From contig NZ_NQKY01000002.1 of NCBI RefSeq assembly GCF_002252675.1, forward strand, positions 186,001-250,000: a DNA stretch of 64,000 bases, given 5' to 3'. The notes beneath the pieces are model-generated. The model saw only the letters and a list, made by a program, of their open reading frames with translations. It was not told where the DNA came from and did not search any database. Shown in pieces: positions 63,299-64,000 of this stretch (positions are counted from its first letter, which is position 1; every line of letters starts with the position of its first letter). The position numbers were made by a program, and so were the translations under genes. Origin of the DNA: Synechococcus sp. BO 8801. GTDB lineage: Bacteria; Cyanobacteriota; Cyanobacteriia; PCC-6307; Cyanobiaceae.

Positions 63299-63577
63299 AT
63301 GAGCCAGATTCCCGACCACGCTCCCCGCACCGTGAGCATCGAGAACCAGATGCCGGAGGACCTGTTCGAGGCGATGCGGGAGTTCATCCGGGTGCACCCC
63401 CAGTGGGACCAGTACCGCCTGATGCAGGCCGCGCTGGCCGGTTTCCTGGTCCAGCACGGCAGCCACGACCGCGCCGTGGCCCGCCATTACCTCAACGGCC
63501 TGTTCCGCCGCGAGCCCGCACCGGTGGAACACCCTCCTTCTAGGGTGGTTTCTGACCGTCTCGATCCTTCCTCTTGA
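63299..63577 (+). CDS. DUF2811-family protein
   Basis: 92 residues. The DUF2811 pattern: [40 protein letters not shown] and [21 protein letters not shown] small, soluble cyanobacterial protein of unknown function, with an uncharacterised helical fold. Its TGA stop overlaps the leuC TTG start (TTGA), which implies coupled translation. ATG 63299 is the first good start after the gap. Confidence 0.82.
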   Translation: MSQIPDHAPRTVSIENQMPEDLFEAMREFIRVHPQWDQYRLMQAALAGFLVQHGSHDRAVARHYLNGLFRREPAPVEHPPSRVVSDRLDPSS

Positions 63578-64000
63578 GCGCCGGCACCCTCTACGACAAG
63601 GTCTGGGAGCTGCACCGCGTCGCCGATCTCCCGGGCGGAGCCACCCAGCTGTTCATCGGGCTGCACCTGATCCACGAGGTCACCAGCCCCCAGGCCTTCG
63701 CCGCCCTCGACGATCTGGGCCTGTCGGTGCGCCACCCCGAACGCACGGTCGCCACGGTCGACCACATCGTTCCCACCACCTCCCAGGCCCGGCCCTTCGC
63801 CGACCCCCTGGCCGAGGAGATGCTCGCCACCCTGGAGGCCAACTGCGCCCGGCACGGCATCACCCTCCATGGCCTCGGCAGCGGCCGCCAGGGGATCGTG
63901 CACGTGATCGCCCCGGAGCTGGGGCTCACCCAGCCCGGCATGACCGTGGCCTGCGGCGATTCCCACACCTCCACCCACGGCGCCTTCGGTGCCATCGCCT
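63574..64000 (+). CDS. leuC: 3-isopropylmalate dehydratase large subunit, 5' part
   Basis: 142 codons visible; it continues past the right edge. The large subunit of the leucine-pathway aconitase-like isomerase (4Fe-4S). Visible marks: [80 protein letters not shown] and [16 protein letters not shown]. The Cys of [13 protein letters not shown] is near the active site. The start is TTG 63574, overlapping the DUF2811 stop; no ATG or GTG gives the conserved LYDKVWE opening. leuD is not in view. Confidence 0.95.
   Translation, partial: MSAGTLYDKVWELHRVADLPGGATQLFIGLHLIHEVTSPQAFAALDDLGLSVRHPERTVATVDHIVPTTSQARPFADPLAEEMLATLEANCARHGITLHGLGSGRQGIVHVIAPELGLTQPGMTVACGDSHTSTHGAFGAIA

Overview
The window is a chromosomal piece of a high-GC unicellular cyanobacterium of the Synechococcus/Cyanobium (picocyanobacterial) type. 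The direct evidence is photosystem II genes (psbE, psbF, psbL, psbK), the rubA-ycf48 photosystem assembly pair, ndhCKJ of the NDH-1 complex, the magnesium chelatase D subunit, an apocarotenoid oxygenase, and small families known mainly from cyanobacteria (DUF4079, DUF1997, DUF3181, DUF2811, DUF4278). Housekeeping DNA is very GC-rich and densely packed, with many 1-4 bp start/stop overlaps and convergent overlaps of up to about 50 bp. No CRISPR array, prophage, rRNA operon or intact insertion sequence was seen.

Layout. 1-2.0 kb: minus-strand rubA-ycf48-psbE-psbF-psbL, facing ndhC-ndhK-ndhJ at 2.1-3.9 kb. 3.9-8.4 kb: first glycan island (WbsX-like glycosyltransferase, GT2, FkbM-like protein, decayed FkbM methyltransferase). 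8.8-21.5 kb: housekeeping block (YvcK, MlaF/MlaD, ChlD, FolK, Nudix, photolyase, DegT aminotransferase, redoxin, phosphopantetheinyl transferase, FabI). 21.5-22.3 kb: graveyard of two truncated glycan genes. 22.3-25.5 kb: carbonic anhydrase, HisB, a tiny Cys-rich secreted peptide, carotenoid oxygenase. 25.5-31.2 kb: third glycan island (DXD glycosyltransferase, Nif11-like peptide, YciI-like protein, GT4, GT61, and a GT broken by an in-frame TGA). 31.2-64 kb: housekeeping (RdgB, phosphohexomutase, TM0106 nuclease, YgfZ, PyrE, tRNA-CAU, PKHD oxygenase, CNNM/CBS protein, Gfo/Idh dehydrogenase, GH15, WecB/TagA GT, Tgt-PsbK, CobS, histidine kinase, PurH, IspH, Amt with an NtcA-type promoter, SfsA, MurJ, tRNA-Arg, GlyA, WecA-like transferase, CinA, start of LeuC).

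The main theme beyond housekeeping is cell-surface glycan variation. Three separate insertions of glycosyl- or methyltransferase genes sit between conserved genes. The first and third are visibly lower in GC, and each of the three carries broken genes: one frameshift plus two nonsense codons in an FkbM gene; a fucosyltransferase-like head abutting a headless, frameshifted GT; one in-frame TGA in another GT. This looks like acquisition and ongoing decay of surface-polysaccharide functions. The DegT aminotransferase, phosphohexomutase, Gfo/Idh dehydrogenase, WecB/TagA and WecA-like enzymes may supply sugar precursors or lipid-linked intermediates, but that link is inferred.

No wholly new multi-gene system could be shown from sequence alone. 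The best leads are the 54-residue Nif11-like peptide next to glycan genes, the 52-residue Cys-rich secreted peptide before the carotenoid oxygenase, a five-cysteine insertion in the DegT aminotransferase, and an 18-C homopolymer just before a conserved unknown gene.
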